From the NCBI RefSeq assembly GCF_022179345.1, contig NZ_BPQR01000085.1, positions 1 through 55,791 on the forward strand: a stretch of 55,791 bases of DNA. Direction: 5' to 3'. The notes under the pieces were generated by a model, which worked only from the letters and a program-made list of their open reading frames with translations, had not been told where the DNA came from and searched no databases. The DNA is from Methylobacterium jeotgali (GTDB lineage: Bacteria; Pseudomonadota; Alphaproteobacteria; Rhizobiales; Beijerinckiaceae). The translations under genes were made by a program, and so were the position numbers. Positions 20,436-27,912 of the stretch are shown one piece after another; within the stretch, counting starts at the first letter, position 1, and every line of letters begins with the position of its first letter.

Positions 20436-21059
20436 CTACGCTGGTTGCGTTCGCCCCTCGCCGCGCTCGATGCGATAGTGGATCGGCTTGAAGCGGCCGT
20501 TGTTCGATTGCAGGGCCGAGCACGCCGTGAGGCCGATGACGAGGTCCCTCTCGGCGACGAAGCTGATGTGATCGCCCGCCCGGCTCAGGGGCGGCTCGAC
20601 CCTCAGCGCGCCGGTTGCGGCGTCCACCGGCACGTTCATGAAGCAGTTGAAGGCGACCGGAATCCGATCCGGCGCGATGCCGTAGGGCTGGAGAGCCGCG
20701 GCCAGGTTGCCGAAGCATCCCCGATGCGGATGGGCGTCGCCGTAGATGATGCGGAACGTGTCGGACGAGCAGGGCGTCAGCAGGAAGTCGTGGCGCCCGA
20801 CGGTGTCCTCGACGATGCGCAGCAGCACGTTCGAGCGGTTCGAGTAGAGGGGGTCGCCCGTCGTCAGGTAGATCCGGCTCGCGTAGTCGAGGGTGCGCCC
20901 CGACGAGATCACCTCGTCGAGGTCGTGACGGTTGAAGGCCAGGAGGTCGGCCACCTGCTCGCCGCGCGGATCGATGACGGTGAGGCGATCGCCGCGATCG
21001 AGGGTGAAGGCCACGCCCGACCGGGGCTCGATCTCGTGGATGCCGCCCTCAGCGCACAT
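20436..21059 (-). CDS. DUF1989 (urea carboxylase-associated type) protein
   Basis: A 207-residue protein. Family features include GDRLTVIDPRGEQVADLLAF, DYASRIYLTTGDPLYSNRS, LTPCSSDTFRIIYG, HPHRGCFGNLAAAL and VAFNCFMNVPVDAATGALRV. Conserved Cys and His residues in CSSD, HRGC and FNCF suggest a metal site (inference). Relatives are found beside urea carboxylase and guanidine-processing genes. The ATG at 21059 overlaps the end of the upstream YqcI/YcgG gene by 11 bases, so the two are translationally coupled and should act on the same nitrogen-rich substrate. The frame upstream of 21059 is only a shadow of that gene. Confidence 0.8.
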   Translation of the reverse strand: MCAEGGIHEIEPRSGVAFTLDRGDRLTVIDPRGEQVADLLAFNRHDLDEVISSGRTLDYASRIYLTTGDPLYSNRSNVLLRIVEDTVGRHDFLLTPCSSDTFRIIYGDAHPHRGCFGNLAAALQPYGIAPDRIPVAFNCFMNVPVDAATGALRVEPPLSRAGDHISFVAERDLVIGLTACSALQSNNGRFKPIHYRIERGEGRTQPA

Positions 21060-21753
21060 CGGCTGCCCCCGCTTCGCTCCTGCGCGGCCGGAAGGGGCAG
21101 CGCCAATCCTCGTCCACGGCGCGACCGCTATACTGACGCGCCTCGGAGGCTTCGCCGTGGCGGGCCAGCATCGGATTGGTCGATCCGGCCAGAGCCTCGT
21201 CCCGCTGGAGGATGGACGCGCGCAGCTTCTCGTAGCGGCCGGCCTCGCGCAGCTGCTCGAACTGGGCGTGAAGGTTGAACACCAGGGCCGGCGAGGAGAA
21301 CCGCCGCGCCGGCCGGCTGGCATGCGGGTGCAGGCCGACCACGAAGAACGCTTCGCCGGCAAAGCTCAGCGAGAAGTGCGGGTTGTCCGGCTCGCGCGCC
21401 ACGCGCCCATCCCAGGGATGGCCGAGCCAGGCGTCCTTGTCGGCGAGCGACTGGATCCTGTCCCAGAGGTGCCGCTCGAAGCCCTCCTCGTCGAGGTCCG
21501 CGGGTCCTTCGAACACGACGGCGAAGCTCTGGAACAGGTCGGGCTGCCGGCGATAGCGAGCCGCGAAGGCGAGGAGGGCCGGGTAGATGCGCAGATCGTC
21601 CCAGGCGGATGTGATGTCGCGGGCGACCACGATCCGCATCTGGCCCTTCGACAGCGCCGATTTCGCGCCGACGCAGGGGAACCCGGCCTCTCGTATGAAC
21701 GCGTGAAAAGCCTCCGTCTTGGGATGGCCTCGATCGTCGCGGGGAAACTGCAT
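21049..21753 (-). CDS. YqcI/YcgG family protein (GntA-type haem-dependent N-hydroxylase family)
   Basis: A 234-residue protein of the YqcI/YcgG family. Visible family segments are FIREAGFPCVGAKSALSKGQ near the N-terminus, LLAFAARYRRQPDLFQSFAV, HLWDRIQSLADKDAWLGHPW, and HFSLSFAGEAFFVVGLHPHA with ARRFSSPALVFN. One family member, GntA, is a haem-dependent N-hydroxylase in guanitoxin synthesis, and the Cys in FPCVGA is the likely haem ligand (established for the family as I recall it, not proven here). The start is ATG at 21753, with GTG at 21759 as an alternative. It is coupled to the DUF1989 gene. The product of this pair is unknown; no other guanitoxin-type genes are nearby. Confidence 0.75.
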   Translation of the reverse strand: MQFPRDDRGHPKTEAFHAFIREAGFPCVGAKSALSKGQMRIVVARDITSAWDDLRIYPALLAFAARYRRQPDLFQSFAVVFEGPADLDEEGFERHLWDRIQSLADKDAWLGHPWDGRVAREPDNPHFSLSFAGEAFFVVGLHPHASRPARRFSSPALVFNLHAQFEQLREAGRYEKLRASILQRDEALAGSTNPMLARHGEASEARQYSGRAVDEDWRCPFRPRRSEAGAADVR

Positions 21754-21904
21754 GGACACTCGGCACGCTGACGGGATGCTCCCGCCGGGCGGCGGGGAGT
21801 CTGCCAATCCCACCTCGCCCGAGTTGTTCCGACGCAATCCGAGAAGGCGGCATTTGCCCACAGGCGGGCGCCGGGTGAGCGTCGCGGGCTCGGCGTTCGA
21901 GGCT

Positions 21905-22303
21905 CGCGCTCTCTTCGGTGCCAACCTGGGCGGCGTTGGGGCCGCCGACGTTGAACGACATCATCACCCCGGAGACGGCGCCCGCGCCGATCAGGCCGGC
22001 GGTCCCGTAGTCACCCGTCAGGCCGGATGACCAGTTCATGTCGAAGCTGTTCAGCGAGATCGGGCCGGCCACCGACCCGGATGCCGGGCCGGTCTGGACG
22101 ACGTCGAGCGCGCGGTTCGTGATAGCCATCTTCGGCAGGATGGTCACGCCGCTCTGCGCGTTCAGCACGAGGCGGTCCGAAAGGATCTCAAGGTTCCTCG
22201 AAACGCTGAAGGCGGTGTCGGCGCTGAAGTAAGGTCACGCCATTCTCGATGTTGATGCCGGGGCGCACGAAGCCCGCCGCGGACCGGACGGGGCTAACCG
22301 CTA
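21905..22303 (-). pseudogene. Decayed coding remnant of unknown family
   Basis: On the minus strand a protein-like frame reads SVSRNLEILSDRLVLNAQSG, then LPKMAITNRALDVVQ and GLTGDYGTAGLIGAGAV, without a credible start. Upstream, RPGINIENGVT is in a different frame; deleting one T near 22231 would join the two as GVTYFSADTAFSV. This suggests a broken gene for a repetitive, possibly surface-exposed protein, but I do not recognise the family. The rest of 21754-22463 holds no intact gene. Confidence 0.35.
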
Positions 22304-22463
22304 CGATTCATCTTTCGAGTATAAGACGGAGGTGCGGAAGGTCCGAGGGTTCGCCTCGACGGAACACCCCACCGTCCGGCGGACGCCACTAGGGCCAACA
22401 CCGCGGCGTCGCCACAGGACCGAAAGAATTATTCCGAAAAATCAATATCTTGCGAGTGGTTTC

Positions 22464-22553
22464 TGGCGGAGGGAGCGGGATTCGAACCCGCGATACCGTT
22501 TCCGGTATACACACTTTCCAGGCGTGCGCCTTCAACCACTCGGCCACCCCTCC
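22464..22553 (-). tRNA. tRNA-Ser(GGA)
   Basis: A 90-base class II tRNA with CCA encoded. The acceptor stem GGAGGGG (22553 downward) pairs with TCCCTCC, with one G-T pair. The anticodon loop CTGGAAA gives GGA. A long variable arm (ACCGGAAACGGT) follows the anticodon stem, and the T arm is GCGGG-TTCGAAT-CCCGC. The discriminator base is G, as expected for serine. The 22554-22840 interval after it contains no gene I can support. Confidence 0.96.
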
Positions 22554-22840
22554 GACCTTTCCAGCCACGAGGGCCAAAGGTGGCGCTGGCCTTATCCATG
22601 CCGCGCCCGCGTGCTGTAACGGGCCGCTTCATGCGGCGCAAGGCTGTACACTGCACCGAATCACGCGAAGGACCGTGATGGTCTGCCGACAGAAGCGCGG
22701 TGCCGGCATCATCTCGTCCTTAAGCCCGAACAAGAGAACCGCCCCGCCCCGATCACGTAGCGGCTGCGTTGCATCGCCATGATTGACGTCGCTCAGATCG
22801 CACCCTAAAGGGTCACCAACGCAGGCCCTCGCGGCTGCGG

Positions 22841-22925
22841 GCCCAGGTGGCGGAATTGGTAGACGCGCTGGTTTCAGGTACCAGTCTCGCAAGAGGTGAA
22901 GGTTCGAGTCCTTTCCTGGGCACCA
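22841..22925 (+). tRNA. tRNA-Leu(CAG)
   Basis: An 85-base class II tRNA with CCA encoded. The acceptor GCCCAGG pairs with CCTGGGC. The anticodon arm is CTGGT-TTCAGGT-ACCAG, so the anticodon is CAG. The T arm contains GGTTCGAGTCC and the discriminator base is A. An integrase remnant lies immediately downstream, so the 3' end is a likely attachment site for a past integrative element. Confidence 0.96.
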
Positions 22926-23023
22926 TCAAGCAGCTAAGCGCTTGATTCGTCGGTAAGTTCAGTCAGATCATGTGGTTGGGGTCGCCCGAGTGATGCACAC
23001 GGGTGATGCACATGGTCCTCGCG

Positions 23024-23337
23024 ATGTCCCGTCCGCATAAGCACCCGACGACCGGCTTTTTTTTTATGTGCGCAAGCGCGTCCCGAAAGCGGTTGCCGCC
23101 GCCTATGGCCGGAAAACCGTTTCCTTCAGCCTTGGAACGCGTGACCCGGAGGAGGCACGACGGCTTCATGCCGCCGAGATAGCCAAGCTTGAGCAGGAGT
23201 GGGCTCGGCTTCGTAGCACGGAGGTCGACCCAGCGGGTGACGCGACTCAGCCCGGCGGAGACGGCGAGGGGATCCTTCGCAGCTTAAGCGAACGCGAAGC
23301 CGCCGTACGCGCGCAGTGGATGGCCGTTTCGACCTGA
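23024..23337 (+). pseudogene. Truncated, frameshifted tyrosine-recombinase (integrase) N-terminus
   Basis: The frame from ATG at 23024 reads MSRPHKHPTTGFFF and then a run of nine T. A tenth T would continue it as YVRKRVPKAVAAAYGRKTVS, which is what the second frame (GTG at 23068) encodes, followed by SLGTRDPEEARRLHAAEIAK and LEQEWARLR. This is the N-terminal arm-binding region typical of phage-type tyrosine recombinases. The frame ends at 23337, long before any catalytic Arg/His/Tyr region, so the gene is both frameshifted and truncated. It starts about 100 bases after tRNA-Leu, the usual place for an island integrase. Confidence 0.7.
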
Positions 23338-23371
23338 TCTATGCTGCGGGCCGCAGCAGAGCGGATCGAGC

Positions 23372-23877
23372 ATGAACGCGCCGGCCATCGCGGCACCTGA
23401 GAAGACGCCCTTCTGGTCGGCGCTCTTCACTGACCGGCGGATCGCCCCGGCCCTCGGGCTCGGCTTCACCTCCGGCATCCCGTTCCTGCTAGTCTACGCC
23501 ACGCAGTCGGCTTGGCTATGCCTTCGCCTCGGTCGTGCTGATCACCTACATGTCGACGCTGGCGTCCACGGAGCACGCGGCGAGCCAATTCGGTCTGCTG
23601 ACCTCGCTCTGTGCCTTCCCCAGCAGCGTGCTGGCAGGCTTCTCCGGCTTCATCGTCGAGCGGACGGGCTTCTCGTGGTTCTATCGTCCTGACCTCGTTG
23701 ATCGGCCTGCCCGTGGCGCTGCTCGCGGTCTACGTCTGGGTCAAGGTCGGCATCTCCGACGAGACCGCGCCGCAGGCTGGCGCGAACTCCTGGCGCGAAG
23801 CGGCGGTACTGCCTTCACCTACTGCACCGCCGCTTTCCACCCGAAGCCCACGCTCCGAATGTCCTCTTAGACCGTGA
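23372..23877 (+). pseudogene. ampG-like MFS permease remnant with internal deletion
   Basis: The frame from ATG at 23372 gives PFWSALFTDRRIAPALGLGF, then TSGIPFLLVYATQSAWL, the N-terminus of an AmpG-type muropeptide permease. At about 23515 the sequence jumps in a second frame to YAFASVVLITYMSTLASTEH, then SQFGLLTSLCAFPSSVLAGF and ERTGFSWF, which belongs to the C-terminal membrane segments of the same family. A further frameshift near 23685 continues as LTSLIGLPVALLAVYVWVKV. About two thirds of the transporter is missing, so this is a deletion derivative, not a functional gene. Confidence 0.7.
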
Positions 23878-23969
23878 CGAGCCAAAATATGCGGAACTTA
23901 ATTAGAGAATGCTCCTGAATGGACGATCGATTCCTAACGGTACTAAGTATGTATGTTGCGTGCTGCTCG

Positions 23970-25181
23970 CTATGACATCCAGCTTGGAAGTCGAAATGCA
24001 CCGGTGCGATAAGGGTCAGGAGCAATCAAGATCTGATCGGCGGTATGATCTTGAATCTGAAAGAAGAGGTGGGGCATTCCAAGTGATGGATCGCCGACGA
24101 CATTCGGATACGGAATAGCGGATTGGGTCGCGACATCGTATTGGATCGTGCCGACGACGCTGCGATAGATCGTGCGCCGGAGGCGCGCGGCCACGCGGCG
24201 GTTCTGCTCGAAATGGCCGGGAGGAGCGGTTCCTCCTTCGAGCGCCGCGGCGATCGCGTAATGGTGCAGAGCGACATAGGTCTGCGCGCCGACGCTCGGC
24301 GTCGAGCTGGCACCGAAGCGTGCTCGATAACGGTGCGCAAAGGCGTTGCCTATGGCATCGGGCAGCAGGCCGACGACAGTGCCGACGATGATCCCCTCGG
24401 CCGAGCGGCCCGTCGCGGCCGTGAATGCCGCGTGCATGGCGCCGTACTGAAGATAGACGAGGGCCGGGACCGGCGCGCGCATGAACTGCTGGTGGAACGC
24501 CGCGAGATCGCCTGCGAAGAAGTGGGTGTTGGCGATCACGTTGGGACGGCTTTCCCGGATCAGGGAGAGGGCCTGCGACCAGTCGGTGCGCGGCGTTCGC
24601 ACGACTTTCGGACCACAGCAGACCTCCCAGCCGAACTGGGGGGCCGCGGTCGCCATCGCGTTGGCGATGACGATGCTGTAGGGCGCCGATCCCGAGATGA
24701 TGGCGATGCGGTTGCTTGCAGGGCGCCACTGCCCGGTCTCTCTTAGCCAGGAAATGAATTTGATGAAGCCTTGCCCGTACCAGTACTCCGCCGGATCGCT
24801 CATGAAACAGCCGAAGTACCGGTCCGGATTCGAGGTGATTGTGTCGTGGTGCTGAAGCAAGGTGTTGTGGTGGATGTAGAGGATACCGGCATCGGCGATC
24901 GGCTCGTATTCCGAGTTCTGCGGGCCGATGTTGTAACCGCAGATGATCGCATGGGCGCGATGGAGGTGGATCAACACCTGCGCGCCCGCCACGACCGCCT
25001 CGGCATTCTGGCGGCCGGTGTCGACGAACACCGGAGCGACCGGCCGGCCGAGGATGCCGCCGGCGGCGTTGATCTCCTCGCTGGCCAGGGTTAGCCCGTT
25101 GCGGAACTCGATGCCGTCGGCGGACGAGGCGCCGGTGAGCGGCACGAGGCTGCCGATGGGGATCGGAGCGGACTCGCTCAT
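23970..25181 (-). CDS. Leaderless LIV-type solute-binding protein, probable cytoplasmic amide sensor
   Basis: A protein of about 403 residues of the periplasmic binding protein type 1 fold (Peripla_BP_6/AmiC class): IPIGSLVPLTGASSADGIEF, EINAAGGILGRPVAPVFVD, SEYEPIADAGILYIHHNT, VVRTPRTDWSQALSLI and VYLQYGAMHAAFTAATG. It has no signal peptide, unlike its paralogue encoded at 27913, with which it shares EINAAGGILGRP. AmiC of Pseudomonas aeruginosa is a known cytoplasmic, amide-sensing member of this fold. Start ATG 25181 (or GTG 25184) overlaps the histidine kinase stop, and the kinase overlaps the response regulator, so all three are coupled. I infer that it binds the amide substrate and controls the kinase. 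Confidence 0.8.
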   Translation of the reverse strand: MSESAPIPIGSLVPLTGASSADGIEFRNGLTLASEEINAAGGILGRPVAPVFVDTGRQNAEAVVAGAQVLIHLHRAHAIICGYNIGPQNSEYEPIADAGILYIHHNTLLQHHDTITSNPDRYFGCFMSDPAEYWYGQGFIKFISWLRETGQWRPASNRIAIISGSAPYSIVIANAMATAAPQFGWEVCCGPKVVRTPRTDWSQALSLIRESRPNVIANTHFFAGDLAAFHQQFMRAPVPALVYLQYGAMHAAFTAATGRSAEGIIVGTVVGLLPDAIGNAFAHRYRARFGASSTPSVGAQTYVALHHYAIAAALEGGTAPPGHFEQNRRVAARLRRTIYRSVVGTIQYDVATQSAIPYPNVVGDPSLGMPHLFFQIQDHTADQILIAPDPYRTGAFRLPSWMS

Positions 25182-26767
25182 CACTCGCCTCCTTGATGGG
25201 ATTGGGGCTCGGCGGGGAGCATCTCGGTGGTCTCGTAGAGGAGACGATGCATGAGGACCCTAAGGCCCGGCGGGCTGATCGGCTTCGTCAGCACCGGGAA
25301 GCCGAGATCCCGGATGCGGGCGTGGCTTTCCGGGTCGGCATCGGCCGTCACGATCACGCAGGGCAGGTCCGCCCCGAGATGGGCGCGCAGCCGGGCGCAG
25401 ACCTCGGTGCCGCGCTCGTCGCCCGACAGCCGATAGTCCGAGAGGACGAGGAGCGGCTCCAGCGCCCCGCTTTCGATCGCCGCTTCGACCTCGGCGAGGC
25501 GGGCGCAGGCGGTCACTTCCATGCCCCAGCGCTGGAGCAGCCCGGTCAGCACGCGGCGCAGATCCGCGTCGTCTTCGATGACGAGCACCGGCAGGCCGGC
25601 GAACTGCCCGGCCAGCATCTCGCTGATCTCGGTCTCGGCCACCTCGCTCTGCCAGACGTCGCCGAGCGGCACCTGGATCGAGAAGGTCGAGCCTTCCCCG
25701 AGCCGGCTCTCCAGCAGGATGGGATGGCCGGCCAGCTCACTGATGCGCTTGGCGATGCTGAGCCCGAGACCGAGCCGCTTGCGCTGACCGTCCTCTGCCC
25801 GCCCGACCCGGTAGAACTCCTCGAAGATGCGCTCCTGCTCGTCCGGCGCGATGCCTGGACCGGTGTCGCGGACTTCGATCCGACAATGGGTTCCGTCGCC
25901 GACACAGGCAACGGTCACGCGACCGACGGGAGTGTAGGTGATCGCGTTCGCGACGAGGTTGGCGAGCACCCGCTCGAGCAGGGCCTTGTCGGTGACGATG
26001 GGCAGCGCGCAGGGCAATACGTCGAGGATCAGGCCCTTGTCGCGGGCGAGAGGCTCGAATTGTATGCGCAGGCGGTCCAATAGCGTAGCGGCGGGGAAGG
26101 TGGTCTTGCGCGGCACAATGTTGCCAGCGTCGAGCTGACCGATGTGCAGGAGCGCGCGGATGAGGTCTTCCATGACCTCGACCGACACGTCCATGGCGTG
26201 CAGCGCTTCGCGCCGCGCCGCCTCGTCGCTCAGTGATAGGCAGGTGTAGATCAGGATCTTGAGGGTCGCGAGCGGCTGACGCAGATCGTGGTTGGCGGCG
26301 CGCAGAAAGCGCGACTTCGTTAGATTGGCAGTCTCCGCAAGGTCCTTGGCGGCCTGCAACGCCCGCTCCCCGCGCTTCAGGCGCGTGATGTCCTGCACCG
26401 ACAGGACGAGCCGCCCAACCTCGTCCCGGCTTGGCAGGAACTCCAAGACGCGTCCATCGGCCATCGCCACCTCGCGGGCTTCCTCGTGCCAGAGCGCGGC
26501 CGCGAGGTCCGCGGCCCAGCGCTGAGGCTTGGTCTCGACCACGGCCTCATGGGTGCGCGCCAGCGCCAACAGGAATGCGTCGAGAGCCTCTCCCGGCGAC
26601 AGGGTCTTTGACGCCCGATCGAACAAGGCCTTGAGTCGACCATTGGCGGCAATCAGTCGCCGGTCGCTCGCGAACACCGCGAGACCGAAGTGAGCGCTCT
26701 GCAGCGCCTCCCAGATCGCGTCGAGGTCGAGCGGCGACGACCGAGCCGGGGCGGGGGGGAGGCTCAC
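25181..26767 (-). CDS. Soluble hybrid sensor histidine kinase with C-terminal receiver
   Basis: A 528-residue protein with no membrane segment. Residues about 15-125 are a PAS-like domain (FGLAVFASDRRLIAANGRLK). The dimerisation/phosphoacceptor domain has His160 in AANHDLRQPLATLKI. The ATPase has N box LANLVANAITYTP, G1 DTGPGIAPDEQ and G2 RLGLGLSIAKRI. The C-terminal receiver (about 392-510) has acidic VIEDDADLRR, phospho-acceptor Asp444 in VLSDYRLSGDE and Lys495 in TKPISPP. The cytoplasmic location fits partnership with the leaderless binding protein. It starts at GTG 26767, overlapping the response regulator stop. Confidence 0.9.
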   Translation of the reverse strand: MSLPPAPARSSPLDLDAIWEALQSAHFGLAVFASDRRLIAANGRLKALFDRASKTLSPGEALDAFLLALARTHEAVVETKPQRWAADLAAALWHEEAREVAMADGRVLEFLPSRDEVGRLVLSVQDITRLKRGERALQAAKDLAETANLTKSRFLRAANHDLRQPLATLKILIYTCLSLSDEAARREALHAMDVSVEVMEDLIRALLHIGQLDAGNIVPRKTTFPAATLLDRLRIQFEPLARDKGLILDVLPCALPIVTDKALLERVLANLVANAITYTPVGRVTVACVGDGTHCRIEVRDTGPGIAPDEQERIFEEFYRVGRAEDGQRKRLGLGLSIAKRISELAGHPILLESRLGEGSTFSIQVPLGDVWQSEVAETEISEMLAGQFAGLPVLVIEDDADLRRVLTGLLQRWGMEVTACARLAEVEAAIESGALEPLLVLSDYRLSGDERGTEVCARLRAHLGADLPCVIVTADADPESHARIRDLGFPVLTKPISPPGLRVLMHRLLYETTEMLPAEPQSHQGGE

Positions 26768-27429
26768 CGGACCTCGCCGTCCGGCGCGCGGACCCGTCCG
26801 TCGCGCAGTTGGGTCACCGCGTAATGCATCAGCGCGGAGCGATCTTCGACGCCGAGCTTCTTCATGATGCGCGTGACGTGGACGCGGACCGTGTGCGGGC
26901 TGAGCCCGAGATCGCCCGCGATGCGCGCGATCGAGCGTCCGCCGCCGAGGAGCGCGACGACCTCGACCTCACGCCGGGTAAGAGCGGTCTTCTCCGCCGC
27001 CGGGGCCTCACCGGCGGCGGGCGGCATCGGTCCGCCTTCCAAGATCCGGCGCGGAAACGAGACCTGTCCGGACAGGACAAGGGAGAGCGCCGTCACGATC
27101 TCCTCCGGCTTGGCGGATTTCGGGATGTAACCAACGGCGCCGAGCTGGATCGCCCGCATGATCCGCTCGCGGTCCTCATGCACCGAGATGACGACGATCG
27201 GCACGTCGGGATGGCGCCGCCGCAGGTGCTCGATCTCGCCGTCCCCCCGTATGCCGGGCATGACGAGGTCGATCAGGAGGAGGCCGATGTCGTCGCGGGC
27301 GCGCAGATGAGTCTCAACCTCGGTGAACGTTTCCGCCTCGATCACCTCGATGTCACCCTGCACGCCGCGCAGGACCTGCCTCAGGGTCTCCCGCACGATC
27401 CAGTGATCGTCGGCCACCACCACGCGCAT
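26764..27429 (-). CDS. LuxR/NarL-family response regulator
   Basis: A 221-residue DNA-binding response regulator. The receiver has VVVADDHWIVRETLRQ, phospho-acceptor Asp54 in LLIDLVMPGIRG and Lys in GYIPKSAKPEEI. A linker (PMPPAAGEAPAAE) leads to a LuxR-type helix-turn-helix (LTRREVEVVALLGGGRSIAR, then DLGLSPHTVRVHVTRIMKKL). The frame opens at 27582, but ATG at 27429 (MRVVVADDH) is the family start. It is first in the three-gene sensory operon and divergent from the transporter/amidase operon, which it probably activates. Confidence 0.9.
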   Translation of the reverse strand: MRVVVADDHWIVRETLRQVLRGVQGDIEVIEAETFTEVETHLRARDDIGLLLIDLVMPGIRGDGEIEHLRRRHPDVPIVVISVHEDRERIMRAIQLGAVGYIPKSAKPEEIVTALSLVLSGQVSFPRRILEGGPMPPAAGEAPAAEKTALTRREVEVVALLGGGRSIARIAGDLGLSPHTVRVHVTRIMKKLGVEDRSALMHYAVTQLRDGRVRAPDGEVR

Positions 27430-27912
27430 TGTTCTGCGCCTCCCGTGCTGCGAAGCGTCCTTCAAGCGCGCCTCTCGGAACTGCCATAGACTGGATGCAG
27501 CGATCGGGCGACCGTGGTTCCGGCATCGGATCAGGCGACGGCATACGCCTCCGTCGAAGGCGATTCGTAAGTGAATAATCATTTTGATTATATCACTCCG
27601 CGGCTCTGATCCAGGTCAATCTGGAGGCACCGGTTCGGTCGCAGCAACAGTCCGGTATCGCATTCTCGCCAAACGTCAAACTATTTCAATATTTTAGCTC
27701 CGAGACTATCGCGACCCTGCAGGACCTCCGGGCGATGCGAGTTTTGGCATACTGCCTAATTAGTATCGGTAGAACTTTTTTCGCGAGAGGAATTGACACG
27801 TAGCCATAAAGATTATTCCATTTGTTGGTCAGGGGCGACTTTCCGGGGCGGATCCCGTCCGGAGGCGGCACCCTTTTCCCGGCGGCGCGCTGGATATGTC
27901 CGGAGGTTTTCG
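27430..27912. promoter_or_regulatory. Divergent control region of the amide module
   Basis: A 483-base region with no gene, between the response regulator and the transport operon, markedly more AT-rich than its surroundings. GTGAATAATCA (27571-27581) faces TGATTATATCAC (27585-27596), an inverted repeat with a TTT centre and one extra base in the right arm, a good operator candidate. TTGACA at 27793 is a near-consensus -35 box about 120 bases before the binding-protein start; its -10 partner is unclear. Confidence 0.5.

Noticed and set aside
22992..23016. Repeated GTGATGCACA near tRNA-Leu as an attachment-site duplication
   Set aside because: Both copies lie within 25 bases of each other and neither matches the tRNA 3' end, so it is not an att pair.
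27755..27780. TGGCAT...GC sequence near 27750 as a second sigma-54 promoter
   Set aside because: The GG and GC elements are only six bases apart instead of ten, so it cannot be a -24/-12 promoter.
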